Shown here: one piece after another, positions 13,811 through 22,267 of the stretch
Position numbering within the stretch: position 1 is the stretch's first letter
Layout: the number at the start of each line of letters is the position of its first letter
Source: Pseudomonas protegens
Lineage (GTDB): Bacteria; Pseudomonadota; Gammaproteobacteria; Pseudomonadales; Pseudomonadaceae
DNA: 46,254 nucleotides
Assembly: GCF_003732485.1 (NCBI RefSeq)
Contig: NZ_MOAK01000013.1
Coordinates: 60,035-106,288, forward strand
Direction: 5' to 3'
Notes under the pieces: generated by a model
The model's database searches: none
Seen by the model: the letters and a program-made list of their open reading frames with translations, nothing else
Told to the model about the DNA's origin: nothing
Translations under genes and position numbers: made by a program

Positions 13811-13838
13811 GGCTCCACGCCGCCCGCCCGCCAGGCAC

Positions 13839-13865
13839 AAAAAAGCCCGCACTTGGCGGGCTTCT
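13839..13865 (-). terminator. Terminator for the Smp/YtjB-like gene
   Basis: AAAAAAGCCCGC and GCGGGCTT surround a 5-base loop. Read on the minus strand, the stem is followed by a run of six T, the classic intrinsic form, 18 bases after the stop codon of the minus-strand gene. Confidence 0.85.
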
Positions 13866-13882
13866 CTTGCACGGCTTCAGCC

Positions 13883-15409
13883 TTACAACTTGGTCCGTGT
13901 CTCATGCATGCGCGCCAGTTGCCGTTCCAGCATCGACGGATAAGGCTCCATCAATCGCTCCACGCAGCAAGCGCCTTCCGGGCTGGCGATTGGGCGGATA
14001 CGTGCCCGCTGACGAATCAGCGCGTCGTCATTGATCTTGCGCTCCACCAGCAGCAGGTTGCGGCTGTGCTGGGATAGCGCCAGGGCATCCTGGGCGGTCT
14101 CGGTCAGCAGCAGGTCGATCGGGCTGAGGCCGAACAGCTCCTCGCCCAGGGTCAGGCCCAATTGCAGTTGCAGGGTGATGCCGCTGTCCGCCACTTCGAT
14201 CTGCAGGGCATGGCCCAAGGCGCGCAACAACTCGCCGCAGCAGATGGCGTTGGTGAGGTAATCGTCGCCGCTGTCTTCGCTATGGAACAGCATCAGCGTG
14301 CTGCCGTCGTTCAGGGTGTGCAGTTCGCTCTGATACAGCGAGGCCGCCTGGTCGAGGCAATCGCGATAGCGTTCCAGCAGCTCCATCAGGCGCGCGCGGG
14401 GTAGGCGGCGCAGTTGTTCCTGGGCACCCAGCTGCACTGCGAGCACTGCGCTGTGCTGAGGCTGGGCCGGGACCTGGGGTTGCAAGGCAGGTTTGGGGGC
14501 GGGAGTCGACGAGTGATCACGCAGGTCGGCGAACGGATCTTCTTCGTCCAGTTCGTCTTCCTCGGCGCTGACCAGATGCCGTGGCGCGGGCTTCAGGCCG
14601 GCGACCGGGGCGCTTTCATCAAAGCTTGGGTCACGCAGGTTGCGTACTTCGAACGCGGCTTCCTGTTCCTCGTCATCCTGCTCTTCGAGCTCTGGCTGCG
14701 GCTCTGGTTCGGGCTTTTCCGGTACCAGACGAGCGTGCAGCTGGCGCGCCAGATCGCCGATCTCGTCCTGGCGCTGGGTCGCTGGGGTGTGTTCATCCAG
14801 ATCTCGCAGCCAGACTCGCAGTTGCAGCAACGGGGTGGAGATGTGGCGCCCCAGGCGCAGGCTCAGTGCCAGGGCCAGTGCCAGCAGGATCGCGCTGAGA
14901 ATGCCCATGCTCTGCAGGCTGATGGTCATCGGTTGCTGGAACTGCGCCATGTCCAGGCTGATCCGCAGGTTGCCGGCAGTCACGTCCTGGAAGGTGATCT
15001 TGGTCTGGTACACACCTTCGGTTTCACCCAGCAGGCTGCTCTTGGGGCGCTGACCGGCCTCGGCGAGGATGCGGTTGTCGACGCTGTAGATCGCCGCATG
15101 GGCCACCAACGGGTTCTTGGTCAGGTTGTTGAGCAGGACGTTGAGGCTGAGGATGTCGTTGGACACCAGCAGCTCGGTGGCCGAGGTGGCAGTCTGGGTG
15201 GTCAGGCTCTGACCCAGGGCGTCGGCTTGTTCGTGCATGGCTTGCTTGAACTGCAGGCCCATCACGCCGGCATAGATCACCAGGGCCAGGGCGACCAGGA
15301 TCACGTTATGGCTGGCAATGCGCAATGCAATCGGTACACGGCGGTGGCGCAGTGCACGGAAGATCAGCAGGAAGAAGTTGTCGGTTTTAACTGGCGTGGG
15401 CCGGTTCAC
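13883..15409 (-). CDS. HAMP membrane protein (Smp/YtjB type) with cyclase-like C-terminal domain
   Basis: This 508-residue inner-membrane protein has two membrane segments (about 35-53 and 165-185) around a periplasmic domain, then a HAMP-like linker (186-230). A very acidic, Pro-rich linker (231-315) and a soluble domain (320-486) follow. The N-terminal half and the divergent position beside serB match the smp/ytjB gene of E. coli. The C-terminal domain has the pattern of class III nucleotide cyclases (AVLAVQL, LMELLERY, LNDGSTLMLF, LQLQLGLTLGE, ETAQDALALSQ). The first metal-binding Asp is not evident, so it is probably a binding or scaffold domain. The start is GTG. A promoter fits just upstream. 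Function is unknown. Confidence 0.72.
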   Translation of the reverse strand: MNRPTPVKTDNFFLLIFRALRHRRVPIALRIASHNVILVALALVIYAGVMGLQFKQAMHEQADALGQSLTTQTATSATELLVSNDILSLNVLLNNLTKNPLVAHAAIYSVDNRILAEAGQRPKSSLLGETEGVYQTKITFQDVTAGNLRISLDMAQFQQPMTISLQSMGILSAILLALALALSLRLGRHISTPLLQLRVWLRDLDEHTPATQRQDEIGDLARQLHARLVPEKPEPEPQPELEEQDDEEQEAAFEVRNLRDPSFDESAPVAGLKPAPRHLVSAEEDELDEEDPFADLRDHSSTPAPKPALQPQVPAQPQHSAVLAVQLGAQEQLRRLPRARLMELLERYRDCLDQAASLYQSELHTLNDGSTLMLFHSEDSGDDYLTNAICCGELLRALGHALQIEVADSGITLQLQLGLTLGEELFGLSPIDLLLTETAQDALALSQHSRNLLLVERKINDDALIRQRARIRPIASPEGACCVERLMEPYPSMLERQLARMHETRTKL

Positions 15410-15444
15410 TGAGCTCGGCTCTTTTGTCCGTGAAGTTGACGCGC

Positions 15445-15472
15445 AGTATAGCGACAGGCCCTAGACCGGCAA
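15445..15472 (-). promoter_or_regulatory. Sigma-70 promoter of the Smp/YtjB-like gene
   Basis: Read on the minus strand, TTGCCG at 15472-15467 and TATACT at 15450-15445 are separated by 16 bases. Transcription would begin near 15438, about 28 bases before the GTG start. On the other strand, TAGAAT at 15508-15513 could be the -10 element of serB, but no good -35 accompanies it. Confidence 0.55.
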
Positions 15473-15542
15473 AGCGCTGGCTGTGCCCGATGGTCACCGA
15501 AAGTGGGTAGAATGCGCTTTTTTTCCACCTCGGGGGTGCGCC

Positions 15543-16757
15543 TTGCGCGAAATTGTCCTGATAAACATCACCGGCGAAGATCGTCCCGGTCTGACTGCGG
15601 CCATTACTGGTGTTCTGGCCCAGGGTGGTGTGAACATTCTCGACATCGGTCAGGCGGTGATCCACGACACCTTGTCGTTCGGCATCCTGGTTGAAATTCC
15701 CAGCAACGAGCAGAGTTCGTCGGTGCTCAAGGACATTCTGTTCACCGCCTACAAGCTCGACCAGCAGGTGCGTTTCACCCCGGTGTCCGAGGACGATTAC
15801 CAGCAATGGGTCGCCGGGCAGGGCAAGCAGCGCCATATCGTCACCTTGCTGACGCGCAAGGTTACCGCCGAGCAGTTGCAGCGGGTGAGCTCGATTACCG
15901 CCAAATACGGCTTGAACATCGACCATATCGATCGGCTCTCCGGGCGCATGCCCTTGGATATGCCGGCGGATCAAGGCAAGGGTTGCATCGAATTCTCGGT
16001 GCGTGGCGAGGCCGCCGATCCCCAGGCACTGCGGGCCGAGTTCCTCAGTGTGGCCCAGGAGCTGAATGTCGATATCGCCTTCCAGGAAGACTCGCTGTTC
16101 CGCCGCAACCGGCGCCTGGCGGTGTTCGATATGGACTCGACACTGATCGAGGCCGAAGTCATCGACGAACTGGCCAAGGCGGCTGGCGTGGGTGAGCGGG
16201 TGGCAGAAATCACCGAGCGGGCCATGGCCGGCGAACTGGATTTTCGTGCCAGCTTCAAGGAACGCCTGGCGTTGCTCAAGGGCCTGGACGTCGGCGTGCT
16301 GGAGTCCATCGGCGCGTCCCTGCGCCTGACCGAGGGTGCCGAAACCCTGTTCGCCGAGCTCAAGCGGCTGGGCTACAAGACCGCCATTCTCTCTGGCGGC
16401 TTCACCTATTTCGCCAAGCAATTGCAGGCCAAGCTGGGTATCGACTACGTGTTCGCCAACGAACTCGAGGTGGTGGACGGTAAAGTCACCGGCGTCGCCA
16501 TCGAGCCGATTGTCGACGCTCAGCGCAAGGCCGATCTGCTGCGCGAGCTGGCCCACAAGGAAGGCCTGCGCCTGGAGCAGACCATCGCGGTGGGTGACGG
16601 CGCCAACGATTTGCCGATGCTGGGCATTGCCGGCTTGGGCGTTGCGTTCCGTGCCAAGCCGCTGGTCAAGCAATCGGCCAAGCAGGCGATCTCGACCCTG
16701 GGTCTGGATGGCGTGCTGTATCTGCTGGGCTTCCGCGATCGCGACGGGCAGCTCTGA
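15543..16757 (+). CDS. serB: Phosphoserine phosphatase SerB
   Basis: SerB catalyses the last step of serine synthesis, phosphoserine to serine. The N-terminal part (about residues 3-170) carries two ACT-type regulatory domains. The HAD phosphatase follows, with nucleophile Asp196 and acid Asp198 in FDMDST, then ILSGGFTYF and GDGANDLPML. I chose TTG at 15543, preceded by GGGGG, which gives 404 residues and starts directly at the first ACT strand (REIVLINITG). An upstream start would run into the promoter region. The neighbour on the other strand is the Smp-type gene, as in E. coli. Confidence 0.95.
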   Translation: MREIVLINITGEDRPGLTAAITGVLAQGGVNILDIGQAVIHDTLSFGILVEIPSNEQSSSVLKDILFTAYKLDQQVRFTPVSEDDYQQWVAGQGKQRHIVTLLTRKVTAEQLQRVSSITAKYGLNIDHIDRLSGRMPLDMPADQGKGCIEFSVRGEAADPQALRAEFLSVAQELNVDIAFQEDSLFRRNRRLAVFDMDSTLIEAEVIDELAKAAGVGERVAEITERAMAGELDFRASFKERLALLKGLDVGVLESIGASLRLTEGAETLFAELKRLGYKTAILSGGFTYFAKQLQAKLGIDYVFANELEVVDGKVTGVAIEPIVDAQRKADLLRELAHKEGLRLEQTIAVGDGANDLPMLGIAGLGVAFRAKPLVKQSAKQAISTLGLDGVLYLLGFRDRDGQL

Positions 16758-16782
16758 GTCGCTGGCAAAAATCCCCGCCCAT

Positions 16783-16814
16783 AAAAAAACGCCGCTGATC
16801 AGCGGCGTTTTTTG
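16783..16814. terminator. Bidirectional terminator between serB and psd
   Basis: A perfect GC stem (ACGCCGCTGA with TCAGCGGCGT) is flanked by seven A on the left and T-runs on the right. It can therefore stop transcription from serB (plus) and from psd (minus), which converge here. Confidence 0.92.
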
Positions 16815-16831
16815 TGTCCGGCATTCAGGCC

Positions 16832-17692
16832 TCAAGCCTTGGGCAGGCCCAGACCCTGGCCCATCCGCACTGGCGAACCGGCGGCCAGTTCTTCAGCCCA
16901 CTGCACCTGATCCGGGCCAAACAGCACGATAGCCGTGGAGCCCAGTTTGAAGCGACCCATCTCTGCGCCTTTTTCCAGATGGATCGGGGCACGGGCGGCT
17001 TCGTCGTAGCGCACGGTCTTGAGCTCGCGCTTGGGCGGCGTTACCAGGCCGGCCCAGACGGTTTCGATCGAAGCGACAATCATTGCGCCGACCAGTACCA
17101 GCGCCATCGGGCCGCGCTCGGTGTCGAAAATGCACACCACGCGCTCGTTGCGGGCGAAGAGTTCCGGGACGTTCTCGGCGGTGGTCTGATTGACCGAGAA
17201 GATCCGCCCAGGTACGTAGACCATTTCCCGCAGGGTGCCGGCCAGGGGCATGTGTACCCGGTGATAGTCCTTGGGCGACAGGTAGACGGTGGCGAAGTCG
17301 CCGCCCATGAAAGGCGCGGCCAGGGCCGGATCGCCGCCCAGCAGTTCCAGCACGCTATAGCTGTGGCCCTTGGCCTGGAATACCCGGCCATGTTCGATCG
17401 GGCCCAGCTGGCTGATGGCGCCGTCGGCGGGGCTGAGGACTGCGCCTGGGGTTGGGTCCAGCGGTCGTGCGCCTTCTTTCAGGGCGCGGGTGAAGAAGGC
17501 ATTGAAGTGTTCGTAGGCCGTCACGTCCTCCACCTGGGCTTCGGACATGTTCACTTGGTACTGCTTGGCGAACCAGCTGGTGAACGCATTCTTGAACCAG
17601 CGCACGCGGCACTCGGCAATGCAGCCGGCCAGGCGCGACAGCAGGTGATGAGGCAGCAGGTACTGGCTGAGGATGAACAAACGCTTTTTCAT
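16832..17692 (-). CDS. psd: Phosphatidylserine decarboxylase proenzyme Psd
   Basis: Psd converts phosphatidylserine to phosphatidylethanolamine at the inner membrane. The proenzyme cleaves itself to create a pyruvoyl group. The LGST motif is present with the cleavage between Gly251 and Ser252. The other active-site motifs are SPADGAI and [11 protein letters not shown]. At 286 residues it belongs to the bacterial short form. rhdA lies 18 bases upstream on the same strand, so the two are probably co-transcribed. E. coli has psd next to rsgA; here the rhdA, HDOD and motAB genes lie between. Confidence 0.96.
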   Translation of the reverse strand: MKKRLFILSQYLLPHHLLSRLAGCIAECRVRWFKNAFTSWFAKQYQVNMSEAQVEDVTAYEHFNAFFTRALKEGARPLDPTPGAVLSPADGAISQLGPIEHGRVFQAKGHSYSVLELLGGDPALAAPFMGGDFATVYLSPKDYHRVHMPLAGTLREMVYVPGRIFSVNQTTAENVPELFARNERVVCIFDTERGPMALVLVGAMIVASIETVWAGLVTPPKRELKTVRYDEAARAPIHLEKGAEMGRFKLGSTAIVLFGPDQVQWAEELAAGSPVRMGQGLGLPKA

Positions 17693-17710
17693 TGGGTGTC
17701 CTTAAAAACC

Positions 17711-18526
17711 TTAAATCTCTACGGGCGTATCGGGATGATTGCCCCATTCGCCCCAGGAGCCGGCGTAGCCCTTGACCCGAGGATAGCCCAGCGCCTTGGC
17801 CACCAGATAGGTGAAGCCCGAGCGGTGGTGGGTCTGGCAGTGGGTGATCACTTCTTTGTCTTTGCTGATGCCCAGGTCCGCGAGGATCTGCGGCATGTCG
17901 CGGCGAATGCGCAGGTGGCGCGCCTGGTCCATGCCGGCGGTCCACTCGAAGTTCACCGCGCCGGGAATGTGTCCGCCCTTGGCAGCCAGGACTTTCTCCC
18001 CGGAGTATTCCAGCGGGCCGCGGGCGTCCCAGATTGCAAGGTCGGCTGCACCGAGGCGGCTTTGCAGGTATTCGCGGGTGGCGGTGGGTTCGTCATGCAG
18101 GGTCAGGGGCACTGGGCCGCCAGCCGAGGCCGGGACTTCGGTGGTCACTGGCAGGCTTTGTGCCAGCCAGGCCGGCAGACCGCCGTCCAGGTAGTGGTAG
18201 CGAGTGTGGCCGATCACGTCCAGCAACCAGATGAAGCGGCCGGCCCAGCCACCGCCTTCGTCGTCATAGACCACGTAGACCGCGTCCGGGTTGTGCCCGA
18301 GCTCGCCGAAGAGCGCTTCAAGGGCGTTCTGTGGCGGTAGCAGTCCGGGAGCGGGGGGCTGGCCGAGCTGGGTGCGCTTGGGGTCGACGAAGCGCGCCCG
18401 GGGAATATGCCCGGTTGCATAGCGGGCAGCGCTGGTCAGGTCGACCAGGATCAGTTCGCGGGCGTCGAGGCGGGCGAGCAAGTCGCTCGGTTCGATGACC
18501 AGCGGCAAACCAGAGAAGTCAGACAT
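17711..18526 (-). CDS. rhdA: Thiosulfate sulfurtransferase (rhodanese) RhdA
   Basis: This two-domain rhodanese of 271 residues transfers sulfane sulfur from thiosulfate to cyanide or other acceptors. The C-terminal catalytic loop reads HCQTHHRSG with the active Cys at 230, the same loop found in Azotobacter RhdA; the CRKGV-type loop of bovine rhodanese is absent. The N-terminal domain (about 10-125) is the inactive repeat. The frame is open to 18664, but the ATG at 18526, preceded by GGACCTGAC, gives the family length. It probably shares a transcript with psd. Confidence 0.93.
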   Translation of the reverse strand: MSDFSGLPLVIEPSDLLARLDARELILVDLTSAARYATGHIPRARFVDPKRTQLGQPPAPGLLPPQNALEALFGELGHNPDAVYVVYDDEGGGWAGRFIWLLDVIGHTRYHYLDGGLPAWLAQSLPVTTEVPASAGGPVPLTLHDEPTATREYLQSRLGAADLAIWDARGPLEYSGEKVLAAKGGHIPGAVNFEWTAGMDQARHLRIRRDMPQILADLGISKDKEVITHCQTHHRSGFTYLVAKALGYPRVKGYAGSWGEWGNHPDTPVEI

Positions 18527-18569
18527 GTCAGGTCCCCAGGGCGCAAAGGGAAGGATTGTAGCGCAAGCG

Positions 18570-20108
18570 TCATTGGCTGCGGTTGGTAAAGCTATGCAAG
18601 GCTTTTTCGATGCATTGAGCGGTCTTGCCGAACGCCTGGACGCTGATTTCCGAGAACGGAACACCGCCCTGATCGGCCATGGCCAGCATCAGTACCCGGC
18701 CGTTACACGACAGGGAACGCATCAGCAGGTGCTCGCCCCGGAACAACTGGCGCAAGGATGTTGGCAGGTGGGCGGAGAACTGCCCATTGTTGGCCGGCGT
18801 CAGACGCACCTGGGCAGACTTTTCCAGCAAGCGTTGCAGGACAGTGCTCTGTTTGGCCTGCAGCGTCAGCCCTGCTGTTTCCTTGGGCAGACCATACAGT
18901 TGCTGTACCCGCAGGTGGCTCAGGCTGCGGTCCACCATCAGCAGCAGCACTCGATGCATGCCACAGGCCACCAGGGCGTCTCGGGCAAAGCCGGTGAGGT
19001 GTACGGCATTGGTAAAGGGGCTGTGCTCCAGTAGAAGTTCGCCGCAGAGCTTGCGCCATTTGGCCAACTCCTCGGCTGTCGGAGCCGGGGCCGGCTGTTC
19101 GCCGTTGTGCAGGCGCCGCACATCCCAGGGCCAGATCAGGGCCTGGGCCGGGTGCCAGAGATCGGGTTGGCTGTCATTGCGAGCGCTGGTTGCTGCCTGT
19201 TGGTGTAGCTGTTGCTGGACCTGTGCGACCGGCATTTGTAGATACAGGCCGGTGAGGTTTTGCCAGCGTCGGCCGTGAGCGTTGTTCCAGGAGTGCTGCG
19301 CCGTCAGGGCCAGGCCATTGGCCAGCAGGACGCAGTTGGCCGGCTGGTTCAGCCAGCGCTGCAGGTCCGGATCGGCATCCAGGCGTTGTTGCTGGCGCAG
19401 CGGATGTTCGCTGTCGCGGGCGATCAGCATGACCTTGGCCAATTGATGCTGCTCCTGGGTCAGCAGGCGATAACCCTGCTGCACCCAGATCGGCAGATGC
19501 CAGGCATGGACCAGGGCCTGGCACAACTCCATCAGCCGAACACCGAACAGTTGCATCTCAACCTTGTGAGCCGACTCGTGCTTATAGATGACTCGCAGTT
19601 CCCATTCTTCCACGAGCTTGGGGTAGACCAGGGCCATGGCCCATAGTGGCGAGAGAAACAGCAGGCTGCCCCAGTGAATGTCCTGCCATAGTCGCGCCAG
19701 GCGCCCGGCGAAAAAACCATTGGCTTGCTGGGTGGCATGCTGGCTGATCAGTTGCAATTGACGCAGTGCCTGGGGGATCTGTTCTTCTGGCAGGGTGGGC
19801 AGTTGTTCGAGCAGTTCTTCGGTGCGCTTGAGTCCCAGGCGGTTGACCGCGACCTCCAGGTTTTCTGCCGGTTCGCTCATGCTGCCGTGGGAGTGTCGAT
19901 TGGCTTCGCGGATTACGCTCAAGGCCAGCGCCGGGCTGTTTTGCATCAGTTCGGCAATGTCGCGCAGCGAGCTGCGATTGTTGGCGATGGCTTTGCACAC
20001 TCGATCATGACTGGCTTGCGGCACGGGCAAGCGCACGCCATTGAGGAGCTTTACCCAGGCGTCGAGAGAGGCGGGCGGGGAATGTGGGACGTTGGTTTCA
20101 TTAGACAT
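18570..20108 (-). CDS. HDOD domain protein
   Basis: This 512-residue cytosolic protein has an N-terminal HDOD domain (about 10-220). Typical segments are LDAWVKLLNGVRLPV, SSLRDIAELMQNSPALALSVIREAN, and AVNRLGLKRTEELLEQLP. The middle and C-terminal parts have no motif I recognise, although the last 150 residues might be GAF-like (HRVLLLMVDRSLSHLRVQQLYGL is sensor-domain-like). HDOD proteins often act in signalling, motility or stress. It is divergent from motA, which is suggestive but not proof. The ATG at 20108 is preferred over the one 12 bases upstream. Confidence 0.78.
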   Translation of the reverse strand: MSNETNVPHSPPASLDAWVKLLNGVRLPVPQASHDRVCKAIANNRSSLRDIAELMQNSPALALSVIREANRHSHGSMSEPAENLEVAVNRLGLKRTEELLEQLPTLPEEQIPQALRQLQLISQHATQQANGFFAGRLARLWQDIHWGSLLFLSPLWAMALVYPKLVEEWELRVIYKHESAHKVEMQLFGVRLMELCQALVHAWHLPIWVQQGYRLLTQEQHQLAKVMLIARDSEHPLRQQQRLDADPDLQRWLNQPANCVLLANGLALTAQHSWNNAHGRRWQNLTGLYLQMPVAQVQQQLHQQAATSARNDSQPDLWHPAQALIWPWDVRRLHNGEQPAPAPTAEELAKWRKLCGELLLEHSPFTNAVHLTGFARDALVACGMHRVLLLMVDRSLSHLRVQQLYGLPKETAGLTLQAKQSTVLQRLLEKSAQVRLTPANNGQFSAHLPTSLRQLFRGEHLLMRSLSCNGRVLMLAMADQGGVPFSEISVQAFGKTAQCIEKALHSFTNRSQ

Positions 20109-20179
20109 GGTCGGGCGCAATCATCGTCTGCTGTGAACACGCCCAGAGCGGGCCAAACTGGCTTTTCGCCTTAACTGGC

Positions 20180-20206
20180 TATAGTCTGGCGCAGTTTTGC
20201 CGATAA
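20180..20206 (+). promoter_or_regulatory. Sigma-28 (FliA) type promoter for motAB
   Basis: GCCGATAA at 20199-20206 is an exact match to the FliA -10 consensus. The -35 tetramer at 20180-20183 is TATA in place of TAAA, at the standard 15-base spacing. It lies 68 bases before the motA ATG. FliA control of motor stator genes is well known in bacteria, so the placement is biologically sensible. Confidence 0.7.
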
Positions 20207-20274
20207 GTAGAAGAAGAGTTTTAAGAACTTCCGAATATGACCTTGAACCCGACTCAATAAGTACTCTCCTACCT

Positions 20275-21126
20275 ATGGCTAAAATTATCGGCATCATCGT
20301 CGTATTCGCGAGCGTGCTCGGCGGATACGTGCTTTCACACGGCAAAATCGCGGCACTGATCCAGCCCTTCGAGGTTCTGATCATCGGCGGTGCTGCCTTT
20401 GGCGCATTCCTCCAGGCCAACCCGGGCTACATGACGATGCACGTCTTAAAGAAGTCCCTGGGGATGTTCAGCTCGCGCTTCACCCACACCTTCTATCTGG
20501 AAGTACTGGGCCTGATCTACGAGATCCTCAACAAGAGTCGTCGCGAAGGCATGATGGCCATCGAAGGTGACATCGAGGACGCTGCCGCCAGCCCGATTTT
20601 CGCCAAGTATCCGGCAGTGCTCAAAGACGAGCGCATGACCGCTTTTGTCTGTGACTACCTGCGCATCATGTCCTCCGGCAACATGGCTCCCCACGAGCTG
20701 GAAGGCCTGTTCGACATGGAATTGTTCAGCCTCAAGGAAGACCTTGAGCATCCTTCTCATGCGGTCAACGGGATTGCCGACGGCATGCCGGGCTTCGGTA
20801 TCGTTGCGGCGGTACTGGGGATCGTGGTGACCATGGCGTCCCTGGGCGACGGTGACCAGAAGTCCATCGGCCTGCACGTAGGTGCGGCGCTGGTAGGTAC
20901 CTTCTTCGGTATTCTCGCGGCCTATGGTTTCTTCGGCCCGCTGGCCCATTCCCTGGCCCACGATGCCAAGGAAGAGCTGAACGTCTACGAAGCCATCAAG
21001 GCGTCCCTGGTCGCTTCGGCTTCCGGCATGCCGCCGTCCCTGGCGGTGGAGTTCGGGCGCAAGGTTCTGTACCCGGCGCACCGTCCTAGCTTCGCCGAGC
21101 TGGAACAAGCGGTTCGCGGTCGCTAA
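20275..21126 (+). CDS. motA: Flagellar motor stator protein MotA
   Basis: MotA forms the proton channel of the flagellar stator with MotB. The 283-residue protein has four membrane segments: IIGIIVVFASVLGGYVLSHG and LIIGGAAFGAFL at the N-terminus, and the pair GFGIVAAVLGIVVTMASLG and VGTFFGILAAYGFFGPLA later. The cytoplasmic loop between carries the charged torque-generating region. The frame is open from 20197, but ATG at 20275 starts right at the first membrane helix. motB begins 4 bases after the stop. Pseudomonads also carry a second stator pair, MotCD; the TM pattern and neighbours favour MotA here. Confidence 0.93.
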   Translation: MAKIIGIIVVFASVLGGYVLSHGKIAALIQPFEVLIIGGAAFGAFLQANPGYMTMHVLKKSLGMFSSRFTHTFYLEVLGLIYEILNKSRREGMMAIEGDIEDAAASPIFAKYPAVLKDERMTAFVCDYLRIMSSGNMAPHELEGLFDMELFSLKEDLEHPSHAVNGIADGMPGFGIVAAVLGIVVTMASLGDGDQKSIGLHVGAALVGTFFGILAAYGFFGPLAHSLAHDAKEELNVYEAIKASLVASASGMPPSLAVEFGRKVLYPAHRPSFAELEQAVRGR

Positions 21127-21129
21127 GTC

Positions 21130-22215
21130 ATGGAAAATAATCAGCCGATTATCATCAAGCGCGTCAAGCGCTTCGCTGGCGGACATCACGGGGGCGCCTG
21201 GAAAATCGCCTTCGCCGACTTCGCCACGGCGATGATGGCGTTCTTCCTGGTGCTGTGGCTCTTGTCCACCGCGACCCCGGAACAGAAGATCGCCATCGCC
21301 GGTTACTTCAAGGACCCGATCGGCTTCTCGGAAAGCGGCACGCCCTACATCATCGATCTGGGGGGCTCCCCAGAGCTGGCGCCGGAAAACACCCTCAACC
21401 CCGAGGTCAAGTCCCAGCCGCAGCCGGACAAGGTCACGGTGGATGCCGATCAGGTGGAGGGCATGGCCGAGCAGGTGGAGCGCGAGCGTCTCGAACTGCT
21501 GTTGCAAGAGTTGCAGAACAAGGTTGAAGAGAATCCCCAACTGCAGAAGTTCAAGGACCAGATCCTTTTCGAAATCACCCCGGACGGCTTGCGGATCCAG
21601 ATCATGGATGCCGAGAACCGGCCGATGTTCGACTCTGGTAGCGCACGTCTGAAGCCGTATTTCGAAGACATCCTGCTGGCCATGGCCGACACCATCAAGG
21701 CGGTGCCGAACAAGATCAGCATCAGCGGCCATACCGATGCCACGCCATATGCCGGCAGCGGTGAGTTCGGCAACTGGGAACTGTCCGCCAACCGTGCCAA
21801 CGCTGCGCGGCGGGCTCTGGTGGCTGGCGGTTATCCCGATCCGCAAGTGGCGCGGGTAGTGGGCTTTGCCTCCTCGGCGCTGTTCGATCGCAAGAATCCG
21901 GTCAATCCGGTCAACCGGCGGATCGACATTGTGGTACTGACCAAGAAGGCCCAGCGCGCCATTGAAGGCGAACAGACGGATCCAAACGCCCCGGTGCCCA
22001 ATCAGGGAAGTGGGGCGCCAGGTGAAGTGCCGGATGCGGCGGCGGATCCGAATGCCTTGCCGCCGGGCAGCGAGCCATTGCCGGCCCATGAAGTGCGCCA
22101 GCGCATGAACATCTTCGAGGATGGCGTATTGAAGATGGATGAGCAGGGATCGGCCGGCCAGGCGCCGGCGTCCCAGCCTGCGGCCCCAGCGGCCGCACCG
22201 GGAACTGCCAAGTGA
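21130..22215 (+). CDS. motB: Flagellar motor stator protein MotB
   Basis: MotB anchors the stator to peptidoglycan. A single membrane helix near residues 27-50 contains the proton-carrying Asp30 (FADFATAMMAFF). The OmpA-like peptidoglycan-binding domain runs from about 150 to 270 (ISISGHTDATPY, NWELSANRANAARRAL, NRRIDIVV). At 361 residues it is longer than E. coli MotB because of an approximately 80-residue tail rich in Pro, Ala and Asp. The gene is only 3 bases from motA and ends at a strong terminator. Confidence 0.94.
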   Translation: MENNQPIIIKRVKRFAGGHHGGAWKIAFADFATAMMAFFLVLWLLSTATPEQKIAIAGYFKDPIGFSESGTPYIIDLGGSPELAPENTLNPEVKSQPQPDKVTVDADQVEGMAEQVERERLELLLQELQNKVEENPQLQKFKDQILFEITPDGLRIQIMDAENRPMFDSGSARLKPYFEDILLAMADTIKAVPNKISISGHTDATPYAGSGEFGNWELSANRANAARRALVAGGYPDPQVARVVGFASSALFDRKNPVNPVNRRIDIVVLTKKAQRAIEGEQTDPNAPVPNQGSGAPGEVPDAAADPNALPPGSEPLPAHEVRQRMNIFEDGVLKMDEQGSAGQAPASQPAAPAAAPGTAK

Positions 22216-22217
22216 CA

Positions 22218-22252
22218 AACAATAAGGCCGCGAAGATCGCGGCCTTGTTGTA
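22218..22252. terminator. Terminator between convergent motB and rsgA
   Basis: A 13-bp arm (CAATAAGGCCGCG with CGCGGCCTTGTTG) is interrupted only by the loop AAGAT and one non-Watson-Crick position. It starts 3 bases after the motB stop and lies 16 bases from the rsgA stop, so it can serve both directions. Confidence 0.8.
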
Positions 22253-22267
22253 TCTGCGACAGAGCGA

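Noticed and set aside
20446..22218. 590-residue minus-strand open frame across motA and motB
   Set aside because: Shadow frame; both genes on the plus strand have clear motifs and a promoter, and the frame stops at the motB terminator.
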